From NCBI GenBank assembly GCA_041671025.1, contig JBAZCI010000016.1:1-27833 (forward strand): 27,833 bases of DNA, written 5' to 3'. The translations under genes were made by a program, and so were the position numbers. The stretch is from JBAZCI01 sp041671025 (lineage in GTDB: Bacteria; Patescibacteriota; Patescibacteriia; UBA10025). Of the stretch, positions 1-8,208 are shown one piece after another; the first letter of the stretch is position 1; each line of letters starts with the position of its first letter. The notes under the pieces are model-generated. The model was not told the origin of the DNA. It saw nothing but the letters and a program-made list of their open reading frames with translations, and ran no database searches.

Positions 1-1065
1 TACGTTACTAATAGGACCCAGTATGGTTCCACTGTTCAGCATGCTATTAATCCCTGTTTTTACATGATCGCCCATCAGAGTGCCGATAAAGAGAGAATGT
101 GTATCGATGCATGCCTCATTCAACTGTACCTTGATGGGGGAATACGTATTTTTTAAATCACTGGTCGTGGTTCCCGCGCCGAGATTGCACCAACTGCCAA
201 TATAACTGTGGCCGAGGAAGCCGTGGTGCTGTTTATTTGAGTACGGAAGCATGACGCTGTCTTCGACTTCGCCGCCGACTTTGCAGGTGTGACCGATGGT
301 CGTGCCGCCGTAGATTGTCGCGCCCGCTTTAATCACTGTGTCGTGTCCGACATAGATCGGGCCTTTGAGAACGCTGTTGGCCATAATTGTCACATCATGA
401 TCAATGACAATCGGTCCGTTTGAAGCATCCAGTACGACGCCCGGCTCCGCGACGCTTCCGGGAGCCATGAATATATGTTTCGGGTTCATCATGACTGTTG
501 TTGAATATAGGGTACCCTCCTGTTTGCCGAGAGGAAAAATAGCCGCATCCCGTTGGAGTGCTCCGCCGTTATCCTGCATGAGTTCCCAGATATGGCTGTA
601 CAGTTTTATTGAAATTTCGTCATTAGGAATTGATCCGCGTGTTTCTTTTAAGTATTCAAAAATATTTCCTGTGTGCTGTTCGGTCAATTTTATCCGTGCG
701 GCCACAATGACCGAATCCTGCATATAAAAAGTGGCATTGCCGGGGAGTTCCACAATTTCTGCAAGGCGTTCGGGGTGCGCCACACGCGCGTTGACAAAGA
801 GATAGTCTCCGGGCTCAAACACATTCATCGGCGTAGTGTCCTCGAGTTCAACGATTGTTGCAATGTCTTCACGACAGGCCACAGTTGCGGTAAGTGTCGA
901 AAAGGATAATGCAAAACGATGATACCTGGGGGTTGCACCGTGAAGCAGCTCCCATATGGGGTGGAAATAGTGCAATGGTTCAAATGAAGAGACGGTGTCG
1001 TCTTCAAAGACGCACAGAAATGTAGGTTCAATTTGGTATTTCTTTTTTTTGGAAAAAAGTCCCAT
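1..1065 (-). CDS. GlmU-like UDP-GlcNAc pyrophosphorylase/GlcN-1-P acetyltransferase, 3' end outside window
   Basis: The minus frame is open for 355 codons from ATG at 1065 to the window edge. The N-terminal half (about residues 15-135) matches the degenerate nucleotidyltransferase of the alternative GlmU family of Bacteroidetes-type bacteria: a PL-x-x-x-HP-x-WELLHG segment near residue 30, and later LFVNAR. The C-terminal half (from about residue 200) is a left-handed beta-helix with hexapeptide repeats, including IVIDHDVTIM, a YVGHDTVIKAGATIYGG run and IGSWCNLGAGTTTSDL. The classical GlmU nucleotide-binding loop is not seen, as expected for this family. The start lies 1 nt after the glmS stop with no Shine-Dalgarno, so translation is probably coupled. 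Expected role: acetyl-CoA-dependent acetylation of GlcN-1-P and UTP-dependent formation of UDP-GlcNAc in the cytoplasm. A related sugar-nucleotidyl/acyltransferase with another substrate remains possible, but the glmS neighbour argues for the GlmU role. Confidence 0.8.
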   Translation of the reverse strand, partial: MGLFSKKKKYQIEPTFLCVFEDDTVSSFEPLHYFHPIWELLHGATPRYHRFALSFSTLTATVACREDIATIVELEDTTPMNVFEPGDYLFVNARVAHPERLAEIVELPGNATFYMQDSVIVAARIKLTEQHTGNIFEYLKETRGSIPNDEISIKLYSHIWELMQDNGGALQRDAAIFPLGKQEGTLYSTTVMMNPKHIFMAPGSVAEPGVVLDASNGPIVIDHDVTIMANSVLKGPIYVGHDTVIKAGATIYGGTTIGHTCKVGGEVEDSVMLPYSNKQHHGFLGHSYIGSWCNLGAGTTTSDLKNTYSPIKVQLNEACIDTHSLFIGTLMGDHVKTGINSMLNSGTILGPISNV

Positions 1066-1066
1066 A

Positions 1067-2914
1067 TTATTCGACAGTTACGCTCTTGGCTAAATTTCGA
1101 GGCTGGTCAACGTCGCACCCCCGTTCTACCGCGACAAAATATGCGAGTAATTGGAGTGGAATTGTTGTCACCAGCGGGGAGAGTTCGATAGGCACCTCAG
1201 GAACTCGCAGGATGTGCTGAGCCTTCGCCTCAATTGCGCTGTCGTTCTCATTTGCCACAACAATGATTTCTCCTTTTCGTGCCAGAATTTCCTCCATGTT
1301 TGAAAGTATTTTTGGGTACAGGGGATCGTTGTTGAGCGCGATGACAACTGACGGCATTTTTTCATCGATCAAAGCAATCGGGCCATGCTTCATTTCGGCT
1401 GCCGGATATCCCTCGGCATGTATGTATGAAATCTCTTTGAGCTTCAGCGCTCCCTCGAGTGCGACAGGAAAGTTGATTCCTCTGCCGAGAAAAAGAAAAT
1501 GATTCCGTTCGGCATACCGTTTTGCGATTTCCTGGATTTTCTTTTCATTCTCAGGTTGAATGATATCTTGCATGCGCTTTGGAATGTGTTGAAGAGCGGT
1601 AAGGAGATTGTGGGCACGTTGTTCGGACATACCGCGCGTTTTTCCAAGTAGGATGCTCAACAGGGTGAGGACGGTAATTTGCGCGGTAAACGCCTTTGTT
1701 GAGGCAACTCCGATTTCCGGTCCGGCGTGGAGGTATACGCCGCCGTCTGTTTCACGGGCGATGGTGCTACCAACGACATTAGAAATGCCCAGAACGGTTG
1801 CGCCCCGGCGCTTTGCCTCGCGCAATGCGGCAAGCGTATCTGCGGTCTCACCTGACTGGCTGATGACGAGAACGATTGTTCCTGGCTCGATAATGGGGGA
1901 ACGGTATCTGAATTCAGAGGCGTATTCGACTTCGACGGGGATGTGCGCCAACTCTTCAATGAGATATTCACCGACAAGACCGGCATGCCATGAAGTGCCG
2001 CAGGCGGTAATAATGATACGTTTCACGTCCTTGAGCTTATCTAAATTTTCGGTCAATCCGAGTAGTCGGGCATTATTCTTATCCAAATCGATCCGGCCGC
2101 GCATCGTGTCTCTAATTGCATGCGGCTGTTCGTCGATTTCTTTTTTCATGAAATGGTCGTACCCTCCCTTTTCGATACGTTTAGCGTCCCATTCCACGGT
2201 GACGGACTTGCGATGGATAGGGATATTCGCAAGTGAAATGATTTTATACCCTTTGGGAGTCAGATGCGCTATTTCTCCGTCCTCGAGATGCACCATTTCT
2301 TTTGTGTGGTGGACAAATGCGGAAGGATCCGAGGCTACGAAATACTCATTCTTCCCAATGCCAAGCACTAGCGGGCTTTGATTTCGTGCGGCAACTATTT
2401 CATCAGGATTATTCGTATTCACTGCGACAATCGCATACGCGCCCTCGAGATCATTCAGCGCAGACCGCACCGCCTCGAGAAAATTGCCGTTTGCGTATTC
2501 TTCAATCAAATGGGGGATCACTTCGGTGTCCGTTTCGCTCGAAAACATATGACCCTTTTTTTGCAGCATCGTTTTGAGCGTCCGGTAGTTTTCAATAATT
2601 CCGTTGTGGGCGACAGCGACCTGGATTTTTTTCTCCAAAGGACAGCCGGTGTGCGGATGTGCGTTTTCCTCCGTTACGCCGCCGTGCGTTGCCCAGCGCG
2701 TATGGCCGATGGCCACCATGCCGCCGCCGGGGAGGTCGTGCGTCACTTCTTCGAGATTATGTATTTTGCCTACCTGCTTTTTTATCGTCAGATGGCCGTC
2801 GGCGGGGATGGCAATACCCGCGGAGTCATAGCCGCGATACTCGAGTCGATGTAGGCCTTCAATGACGATATCTCGTGTGTTTTTTTTGCCGATATACCCT
2901 ATGATTCCGCACAT
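1067..2914 (-). CDS. glmS: Glutamine-fructose-6-phosphate aminotransferase (isomerising)
   Basis: Makes glucosamine-6-phosphate from fructose-6-phosphate and glutamine, the first committed step to UDP-GlcNAc. The 615-aa length is normal. It starts MCGIIGYIG with the catalytic Cys2 of the class II glutamine amidotransferase domain; RLEYRGYDSAG and GHTRWATHGG follow. Two SIS sugar-isomerase domains fill the second half, with ITACGTSWHAG, SQSGETADT and AEMKHGPIALID visible. The C-terminus (DQPRNLAKSVTVE) is the invariant end of the family. The ATG is 2 nt from the kbl stop and the next gene starts 1 nt after its own stop, so it sits inside a translationally coupled operon. No glmS ribozyme-like leader is possible here because the gene has no leader of its own. 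Confidence 0.97.
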   Translation of the reverse strand: MCGIIGYIGKKNTRDIVIEGLHRLEYRGYDSAGIAIPADGHLTIKKQVGKIHNLEEVTHDLPGGGMVAIGHTRWATHGGVTEENAHPHTGCPLEKKIQVAVAHNGIIENYRTLKTMLQKKGHMFSSETDTEVIPHLIEEYANGNFLEAVRSALNDLEGAYAIVAVNTNNPDEIVAARNQSPLVLGIGKNEYFVASDPSAFVHHTKEMVHLEDGEIAHLTPKGYKIISLANIPIHRKSVTVEWDAKRIEKGGYDHFMKKEIDEQPHAIRDTMRGRIDLDKNNARLLGLTENLDKLKDVKRIIITACGTSWHAGLVGEYLIEELAHIPVEVEYASEFRYRSPIIEPGTIVLVISQSGETADTLAALREAKRRGATVLGISNVVGSTIARETDGGVYLHAGPEIGVASTKAFTAQITVLTLLSILLGKTRGMSEQRAHNLLTALQHIPKRMQDIIQPENEKKIQEIAKRYAERNHFLFLGRGINFPVALEGALKLKEISYIHAEGYPAAEMKHGPIALIDEKMPSVVIALNNDPLYPKILSNMEEILARKGEIIVVANENDSAIEAKAQHILRVPEVPIELSPLVTTIPLQLLAYFVAVERGCDVDQPRNLAKSVTVE

Positions 2915-2916
2915 AG

Positions 2917-4101
2917 TTAGATGATGGCTAGTTTTTTACCGATGGTGGTGAAAGCATCAATAGCTTGGTCTATCTGCTCATCAGTATGAGCAGCGGAAAG
3001 TTGTACGCGAATGCGTGCGAGCCCTTGCGGGACGACCGGATACCAGAAGCCGATCACGTAGATGCCTGCACTGATGAGTTGCTGGGCCATGTCGGCCGCA
3101 ACGGTCGCGTCACCAAGCATGATTGGGACGATCGGGTGTCCGTCGCCTCGGATGGTAAAACCGGCGGTTGTCATTGCCGCACGAAATCGCTCAGTATTAT
3201 GCATCAGCCGTTTACGCGCTTCGCTTAGTGTATCAGTGTGGTCAAGAATATATTGTGTCGTCGCAACGATAACCGGCGCGAGTGAATTAGAAAAAAGGTA
3301 TGGACGTGAGCGTTGTCGGAGCAATTCGACAATGTCTTTTCGTGCGGCGGTAAATCCTCCTGACGCTCCGCCGAATGCTTTGCCGAATGTTGATGTAATG
3401 ATATCTACGCGGCCTTCCGTCCCGGTCGCTTCCATCGTTCCTTTGCCCGTGGCGCCGATGACGCCCGATGCATGTGAATCATCAACCATGACCGCAGCGC
3501 TGTATCTGTCCGCCAAATCGCAGATGTCTTTGAGTTTCGCAATCTCACCGTCCATGCTGAATACGCCGTCCGTAACGATAAGCCTGACGCGTTTTCCTTG
3601 GGATGCCTTTAACTGCTCCTCGAGGTCTTTCATATCGTGATGCTTGTATCTGAATCGTTCAGCTTTGCACAGGCGAACCCCGTCAATAATACTTGCATGA
3701 TTAAGTTCGTCAGAAATAATGGCATCATCAGCGGTCAAAAGCGTTTCAAATAAACCGGCATTTGCATCAAAGCAGGATGAATATAAAATAGCGTCATCCG
3801 TCCCAAGATATGAGGCAATCGTTTTTTCAAGTGCAACATGCTGTTCTTGCGTTCCGGCTATAAATCGTACTGAGGAGAGGCCGTATCCGTATCGGTCGAG
3901 CGCCTCATGAGCAGCTTTAATGACAGCGGGATCATTTGCAAGTCCGAGGTAATTATTCGCGCAAAAGTTCAGAACAGCCTTGCCGTTGACGGTTATCTTA
4001 TTACTCTGTGGCGAACTTAACTGTCGCTCTGTTTTCCACAGGCCCTTTTCCTTTATTTCCTTGATAGTTGCCGCGATGACCGAACGCAATTGGTCGTACA
4101 T
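2917..4101 (-). CDS. kbl: Glycine C-acetyltransferase (2-amino-3-ketobutyrate CoA ligase)
   Basis: A 394-aa PLP enzyme of the alpha-oxoamine synthase family. It cleaves 2-amino-3-ketobutyrate with CoA into glycine and acetyl-CoA. Visible signatures are NFCANNYLGLA (48-56 region), SSVRFIAGTQ, the PLP-contacting VDDSHASGV (Asp207, His210) and TSTFGKAFGG with the Schiff-base lysine at 241. The length equals that of typical Kbl. The upstream neighbour tdh, 5 nt away, supplies its substrate, which favours Kbl over 8-amino-7-oxononanoate or aminolevulinate synthase. No Shine-Dalgarno is obvious; coupling to tdh is likely. Confidence 0.93.
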   Translation of the reverse strand: MYDQLRSVIAATIKEIKEKGLWKTERQLSSPQSNKITVNGKAVLNFCANNYLGLANDPAVIKAAHEALDRYGYGLSSVRFIAGTQEQHVALEKTIASYLGTDDAILYSSCFDANAGLFETLLTADDAIISDELNHASIIDGVRLCKAERFRYKHHDMKDLEEQLKASQGKRVRLIVTDGVFSMDGEIAKLKDICDLADRYSAAVMVDDSHASGVIGATGKGTMEATGTEGRVDIITSTFGKAFGGASGGFTAARKDIVELLRQRSRPYLFSNSLAPVIVATTQYILDHTDTLSEARKRLMHNTERFRAAMTTAGFTIRGDGHPIVPIMLGDATVAADMAQQLISAGIYVIGFWYPVVPQGLARIRVQLSAAHTDEQIDQAIDAFTTIGKKLAII

Positions 4102-4106
4102 AGATA

Positions 4107-5252
4107 CTAGTAGGTTAAGACGATTTTAGGATGAGCAAGCAGATGCTGTTCAAATGTTTCTGTCGTTGCTTCATGGAAGGGGAGGAGTGTTCCTTTGCCC
4201 TGATTCATCAGATCATTCCACAGGTGTGTTTGAATACCATTGGACTGGTCTTCAAGCAGTCGCTGAGTTGTTTCCCATGTCTGGAATATCTGTCGGCCAA
4301 TGATAGAGTGCAGGGTTATTCCGCGTACAATCATCCGGTCAAACTGGCGCAAAACAATATCTCCATTTTTTATGCCAAACAGGATGACATCTCCTCCGCG
4401 ACGGACTATTTGCAGTGCAGAATTAACGCTTGCGTGAAATCCGGCCATTTCCATGACGATATCGGTGCCGACGCCATCCGTAACTTCACGAATTTTTTTG
4501 ACCAGTTCAGCGTCGTATCCATCCGCAGGATCACGCCGGGTTTTAAACGTATGATCTGCGCCGAATGACCGTGCAATTTCAAGTTTGCTGTCATTTGGGT
4601 CAACGGCTATGAGTTTTTTTACCCCGAGCGCTTTCGCGATGAGCATAGACATGAGACCAATCGGGCCGCATCCCATGACGGTCAGCGTTTTGTCACGGAC
4701 ATCCACGCGGGTTGTCGCATGCACCGCATTGCCAAACGGCTCCTGCATGCAGGCGATTTCTGGCCGGATTTTATTCACGTCCGTTTTCCAAAGTATTTTT
4801 GCCGGCACTTTGATATATTCAGCAAATACGCCGTCGATGCCGATGCCGAGGATGATCTCATCAGTACAGACGTGCTTCTCACCGCGGACACACTGGTAGC
4901 ATTTGCCACAAGTAATGTGCGATTCCGCGCTCACCAAGTCGCCTTTTTTATAGGAAAAGTTTTTTTCTACCGCGGATCCTATTTCAACAATTTCTCCGAA
5001 AAATTCATGGCCGACAATCCGCTGGCTTTTCTGTTCGCGTTTTAACGATTCAAAGATATTATCCCGAAACGCGGTTCGAAACCATATGCCGCGGTCCGAT
5101 CCGCACACGCCCGCAGTTTTCAATTTGACGATGACCCAGTCTTTTTCATCAGGACGGTTTTTTTCATCAAGAACGGGATCGGCGACGATAGTTTTTTTTA
5201 GGCCTTTCGTTGTCTCCCACGGATCGGAAGTATTGTATGTAAATGCGTGCAT
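4107..5252 (-). CDS. tdh: Zinc-dependent dehydrogenase, probable L-threonine 3-dehydrogenase
   Basis: A 381-aa medium-chain zinc dehydrogenase. The catalytic zinc site is GVCGSD (Cys50), GHE (His82, Glu83) and Glu171. The structural zinc site is Cys115, Cys118, Cys121 and Cys129 (TCGKCYQC...C). The NAD site is GCGPIG at 194-199 followed by VDPND. The segment between Cys50 and His82 is about 10 residues longer than in E. coli Tdh, so specificity is not settled from motifs alone. Its position directly before kbl makes threonine the likely substrate, giving 2-amino-3-ketobutyrate and NADH. A sugar or polyol dehydrogenase is the alternative. The gene is 7 nt downstream of the regulator and 5 nt upstream of kbl. 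Confidence 0.82.
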   Translation of the reverse strand: MHAFTYNTSDPWETTKGLKKTIVADPVLDEKNRPDEKDWVIVKLKTAGVCGSDRGIWFRTAFRDNIFESLKREQKSQRIVGHEFFGEIVEIGSAVEKNFSYKKGDLVSAESHITCGKCYQCVRGEKHVCTDEIILGIGIDGVFAEYIKVPAKILWKTDVNKIRPEIACMQEPFGNAVHATTRVDVRDKTLTVMGCGPIGLMSMLIAKALGVKKLIAVDPNDSKLEIARSFGADHTFKTRRDPADGYDAELVKKIREVTDGVGTDIVMEMAGFHASVNSALQIVRRGGDVILFGIKNGDIVLRQFDRMIVRGITLHSIIGRQIFQTWETTQRLLEDQSNGIQTHLWNDLMNQGKGTLLPFHEATTETFEQHLLAHPKIVLTY

Positions 5253-5259
5253 AGGGTGC

Positions 5260-6003
5260 TTAGGTTAATGTCCTATATAATTGTTCAAAAATAAGTTTTT
5301 GCGTCGAAACGATATTCTCATCGGTAAGAATGACGCCATGCAACTTTTTCTCCAGATCGATTGATATCATTGCCATCTTGTTTGCATAGAGAATAATATA
5401 CGCAGGACTGCTTTCTGTTTTTGTCAGCCATCTTCGTTCGTCCAGTCCCCATAAACTGCCGCCTGACCCCAGCGCGATCACTTTGACGGTGATTCCCTTT
5501 TGTATCCGCTTTTTTGCAAAATTTGGAAAGTCGGTGTACAGGTATTCTCTCACATCGGCAGAGGAGTATGCGTAGTATTCCTTTTTTGGATATCCGGTCA
5601 TGGTGGTGAGTACATCCTGGAGGATTGTTTTGATCCCGGACGGTCCTTCGTAATATTTTACGACAGGCTGATTGGCGACGGATTGCATGCGAGACCGTAA
5701 ATCGGGGAGCGCCTCGATGATGTTCTTTTTGGTCTGTTGAAGCTTTTGAGCGCGGTCATCGATCAGGAGGGCGATTTTTTCGGGATCTTCCGCGACAAAG
5801 TACTGGTGGGTGCTTTTATGGAAGTAGCTGACGAGCCCAAGCTTTTGCATGCTTTTTAACGCATCGTGAACACTTCCCCGATTAATGTCGGTGGAGGAAG
5901 CGATAGTACGAATGGAGGAAGGGCCCGTTTCAAGCAGAAACAGGTATACCCGTGCCTCTTTTTCGCTAATGCCGGTTTCTCGGAGGAGTGAGAGGGTAGC
6001 CAT
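5260..6003 (-). CDS. TrmB-family transcriptional regulator
   Basis: The 247-aa protein has an N-terminal winged helix (about 1-70: GISEKEARVYLFLLE, then SSTDINRGSVHDALKSM as recognition helix), a coiled segment (80-105) and a C-terminal effector domain (110-247) like that of short TrmB proteins. TrmB proteins are sugar- or metabolite-responsive regulators best known from archaea and also found in Patescibacteria. It is the first gene of the operon, so it probably controls tdh-kbl-glmS-glmU and itself. The start at 6003 is supported by a promoter whose -10 ends 13 nt upstream. There is no Shine-Dalgarno. Confidence 0.88.
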   Translation of the reverse strand: MATLSLLRETGISEKEARVYLFLLETGPSSIRTIASSTDINRGSVHDALKSMQKLGLVSYFHKSTHQYFVAEDPEKIALLIDDRAQKLQQTKKNIIEALPDLRSRMQSVANQPVVKYYEGPSGIKTILQDVLTTMTGYPKKEYYAYSSADVREYLYTDFPNFAKKRIQKGITVKVIALGSGGSLWGLDERRWLTKTESSPAYIILYANKMAMISIDLEKKLHGVILTDENIVSTQKLIFEQLYRTLT

Positions 6004-6016
6004 GGTGATAAAAAGA

Positions 6017-6044
6017 AGTATAGCCCTTTCCTGAAAACTGTCAA
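6017..6044 (-). promoter_or_regulatory. Sigma70-type promoter of the trmB-tdh-kbl-glmS-glmU operon
   Basis: TTGACA (6044-6039) and TATACT (6022-6017) are separated by 16 nt. The predicted start of transcription near 6010 leaves a leader of only about 6 nt before the ATG at 6003. Confidence 0.85.
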
Positions 6045-6125
6045 GATTTTTATTGACACATTAAAAAAATACATATATTTTATCTAACTTTAGCACAAAA
6101 TATAACTATATCGTGTCATGTAGTC

Positions 6126-6153
6126 TTGAGACTCCGTCTTGTCATGGTATACT
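6126..6153 (+). promoter_or_regulatory. Leaderless promoter of the PHP gene
   Basis: TTGAGA (6126-6131) and TATACT (6148-6153) are separated by 16 nt. Eight nt separate the -10 from the ATG at 6162, so the mRNA should start at or next to the start codon. This rules out the longer frame beginning at the TTG at 6126. Confidence 0.82.
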
Positions 6154-6161
6154 GTACACAT

Positions 6162-7046
6162 ATGAAATATGTGATTGACGTCCATACACACTCAGATCAT
6201 TCAGACGGTGATTATTCACCGCGTATTGTTGCTCGCAAAGCAAAGAAAGCCGGAATGCGTGCCGTGGTGCTCGCTGATCACAACACTGTTGAGGGGTATG
6301 CGGAATTCTCGCGAGAATGCAGAATTCTGGGGATGGATACTTTTATGGGGATAGAGGTAAGTACAAAAGTTCAAGGGATAGAGATGCATATCCTTGGATT
6401 TTCTCGTCGTTTTAACGTTAAGATCCTAAGAAAAGGACTCCAAAAAAATATCAAAAGTTATGACGAGAGAATGAAAAAAGTGCTCTCACTTCTTCGTTCT
6501 GCCGGTGAGACAGAGCTGTCATTTGGTGAGATCCGTAAGTCAAAACCACGTTACGATCCTATTACGAAGTATGATGTGGCAAAAGCAATGCGCGCTGAAC
6601 GAAAAGTTGGCATTGCTCAACAGCGCGATATTCAGCATTTGATGAACAGGGGAGGGATTGCTTTTGTGCCATATGGCGATGTCTTGACTGCACAAGAAGT
6701 CTGTCGACTGATTGCCGATTCGGGCGGCATAAGTGTCATGGCGCATCCGGGACAATTTTTGAGGAAGTACTCCAAAAAGAAATCTGATGGAGCGGTGTAT
6801 ATGCCGAAACTGATAAAAAAGTTTATCGGTTGGGGACTCTCCGGCATTGAATGTCACACTCCTGAACATTCACCAAGGGAAGAGCGTGCGTTTGTCTCCA
6901 TGGCGCGTAAGCACAAGCTCATTATTACCGGAGGCACTGATTGGCATGGGGATATTCACCATCCGGAAAGGGTATTTGGCGCTTCCGGATCCACGGTCAG
7001 TGAATACGAGATTCTTAAAATCCGCCTGGAGACTGTTCGTAAGTAA
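6162..7046 (+). CDS. PHP-domain phosphoesterase
   Basis: A 294-aa protein of the polymerase-and-histidinol-phosphatase superfamily, with metal-binding motifs in order: DVHTHSDHSDG (6-16), ADHNT (38-42), GIEVS (Glu65), MHILGF (His76), MAHPG (His195) and GGTDWHG (Asp260, His262). The layout matches the YciV/TrpH branch, whose members remove phosphate from nucleoside 3',5'-bisphosphates or trim short RNA 5' ends. It is likely cytoplasmic and uses three metal ions. The start was chosen from the promoter position; there is no Shine-Dalgarno. It diverges from the trmB operon across a 158-nt region and ends at a bidirectional terminator. Confidence 0.85.
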   Translation: MKYVIDVHTHSDHSDGDYSPRIVARKAKKAGMRAVVLADHNTVEGYAEFSRECRILGMDTFMGIEVSTKVQGIEMHILGFSRRFNVKILRKGLQKNIKSYDERMKKVLSLLRSAGETELSFGEIRKSKPRYDPITKYDVAKAMRAERKVGIAQQRDIQHLMNRGGIAFVPYGDVLTAQEVCRLIADSGGISVMAHPGQFLRKYSKKKSDGAVYMPKLIKKFIGWGLSGIECHTPEHSPREERAFVSMARKHKLIITGGTDWHGDIHHPERVFGASGSTVSEYEILKIRLETVRK

Positions 7047-7054
7047 AATAAAAA

Positions 7055-7090
7055 AAGAGCACCTTTGAAAAAATGGTGCTCTTGGTTTTT
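7055..7090. terminator. Bidirectional terminator between convergent genes
   Basis: Stem AAGAGCACC (7055-7063) / GGTGCTCTT (7075-7083). A T-rich tail follows on the plus strand and a run of A precedes the stem (T-run on the minus strand). It serves the PHP gene and the kinase-like gene. Confidence 0.85.
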
Positions 7091-7102
7091 GTCTCCACGT
7101 AC

Positions 7103-8056
7103 TTAGATGTACTGGAGAAATATCTCTTGAACGTCGATAACGGCGGCGTCTTCCATCAACCCTTCATAGAAGTGGGTTTTCTGGAAGATTTTTTCCAACT
7201 CTTCAGCCGGCATCCGATTCGCCGACACGAGTTCTTGGGCTATTTCTCGGAACACGTATAAGTCGTGCGACTTAAGCGTGTCCACGATTTGACGTTGTTG
7301 TTGTCCGCTCTTGTTCGCGAACCCTTCCCAAGGAGCAGACTCCAAATACTCAATGAGCGATGTGAGTCCCTCAGCCCGCAGAAATTCACGTAATGCTGTT
7401 TTGATTTCTACACGGCAATCAATTCGCACGCGTGAAATCTGCGACAAGAAAACGGTAATGATACCTGCCGGAGTAAAGCTCCTCCAATGTGCGAGGCGGT
7501 ACGCCTTGCCAGTCAGGGTATCCGGCCAGTCGACGACCGGTTTGCCATCACGTCGGATCCGAGCCGGCATAAGGTCGATGTAGCACGCTTTTTCATCATC
7601 CGGGCCGTTCGATGTGAAATTCGCGGCTTTGGTATCAATCCCAATCGGGAATCGATTCAGCTTCAAGAGAGGATTGATACTCCGTAGGATTTGGAGTGTG
7701 GCCGCGGTGGCCGAGAGGTCGCCTCTCTTAAGTTGTTGCTGCAAGTCTATGCCATGGTATGGCATCCTCACAATCAACGTCCAAATGGACTCCCGTTGAA
7801 GCAGCTGGTAGGTGAGGCTCTCTGATGTCGGAATCCCTACCTTTAAAAGTTCACTGTGGTACAGTCGGATGTCATCACCCAACTGTTTCGCGATTCCTTC
7901 GTTTTTGAAGTCATCTTTAGAGATGATCTTCAGGACTTCTTTTTTTCCATTTCCTGTGTCCGTCAGCAGGATGACGTCTGAGTGGTAGCCTGACGGCAAA
8001 ATAGAAATGATGTTGCCTTCAAGCGGAATCCCGAGGTGCGACATGACATCTTTCAC
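7103..8056 (-). CDS. Protein-kinase-fold protein of unknown substrate
   Basis: A 317-aa protein not assigned to a named family. A small beta-rich lobe carries KKEVLKIIS (Lys43 in the position of the ATP-anchoring lysine). The sequence GIDTKAANF gives a D-x-K-x-x-N catalytic loop (Asp141, Lys143, Asn146), and YIDLMPAR supplies a DFG-like Asp161. This is the protein-kinase/aminoglycoside-phosphotransferase fold with all four key residues, so phosphotransfer activity is plausible. The rest (190-317) is helical with no motif I recognise. The GTG start at 8056 is supported by AGGAGG 5 nt upstream; an ATG four codons later is too far from it. The gene has its own promoter, next to the 5S rRNA gene. 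A spore-coat-like or fructosamine-kinase-like function cannot be excluded. Confidence 0.7.
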   Translation of the reverse strand: MKDVMSHLGIPLEGNIISILPSGYHSDVILLTDTGNGKKEVLKIISKDDFKNEGIAKQLGDDIRLYHSELLKVGIPTSESLTYQLLQRESIWTLIVRMPYHGIDLQQQLKRGDLSATAATLQILRSINPLLKLNRFPIGIDTKAANFTSNGPDDEKACYIDLMPARIRRDGKPVVDWPDTLTGKAYRLAHWRSFTPAGIITVFLSQISRVRIDCRVEIKTALREFLRAEGLTSLIEYLESAPWEGFANKSGQQQRQIVDTLKSHDLYVFREIAQELVSANRMPAEELEKIFQKTHFYEGLMEDAAVIDVQEIFLQYI

Positions 8057-8150
8057 GATTTCCTCCTATTGTAGTAAGATCGTTATTTTATTTGTATTCT
8101 CCTCATTCAAGTGCAAAAATTGAAAGAAGAGGCTACAAATAAATCACTGC

Positions 8151-8179
8151 ACTGTAGCGGTTATTAAACAAAATGTCAA
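8151..8179 (-). promoter_or_regulatory. Promoter of the kinase-like gene
   Basis: TTGACA (8179-8174), 17-nt spacer, TACAGT (8156-8151). The leader is about 88 nt long and carries the AGGAGG site near 8062-8067. Confidence 0.7.
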
Positions 8180-8208
8180 GGGGGGAGGCGGAATGAGTAT
8201 AGAATACA

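Noticed and set aside
404..909. Plus-strand ORFs opposite the GlmU-like gene
   Set aside because: The minus frame from 1065 is continuous and shows clear family motifs; the plus ORFs are shadows without ribosome binding sites.
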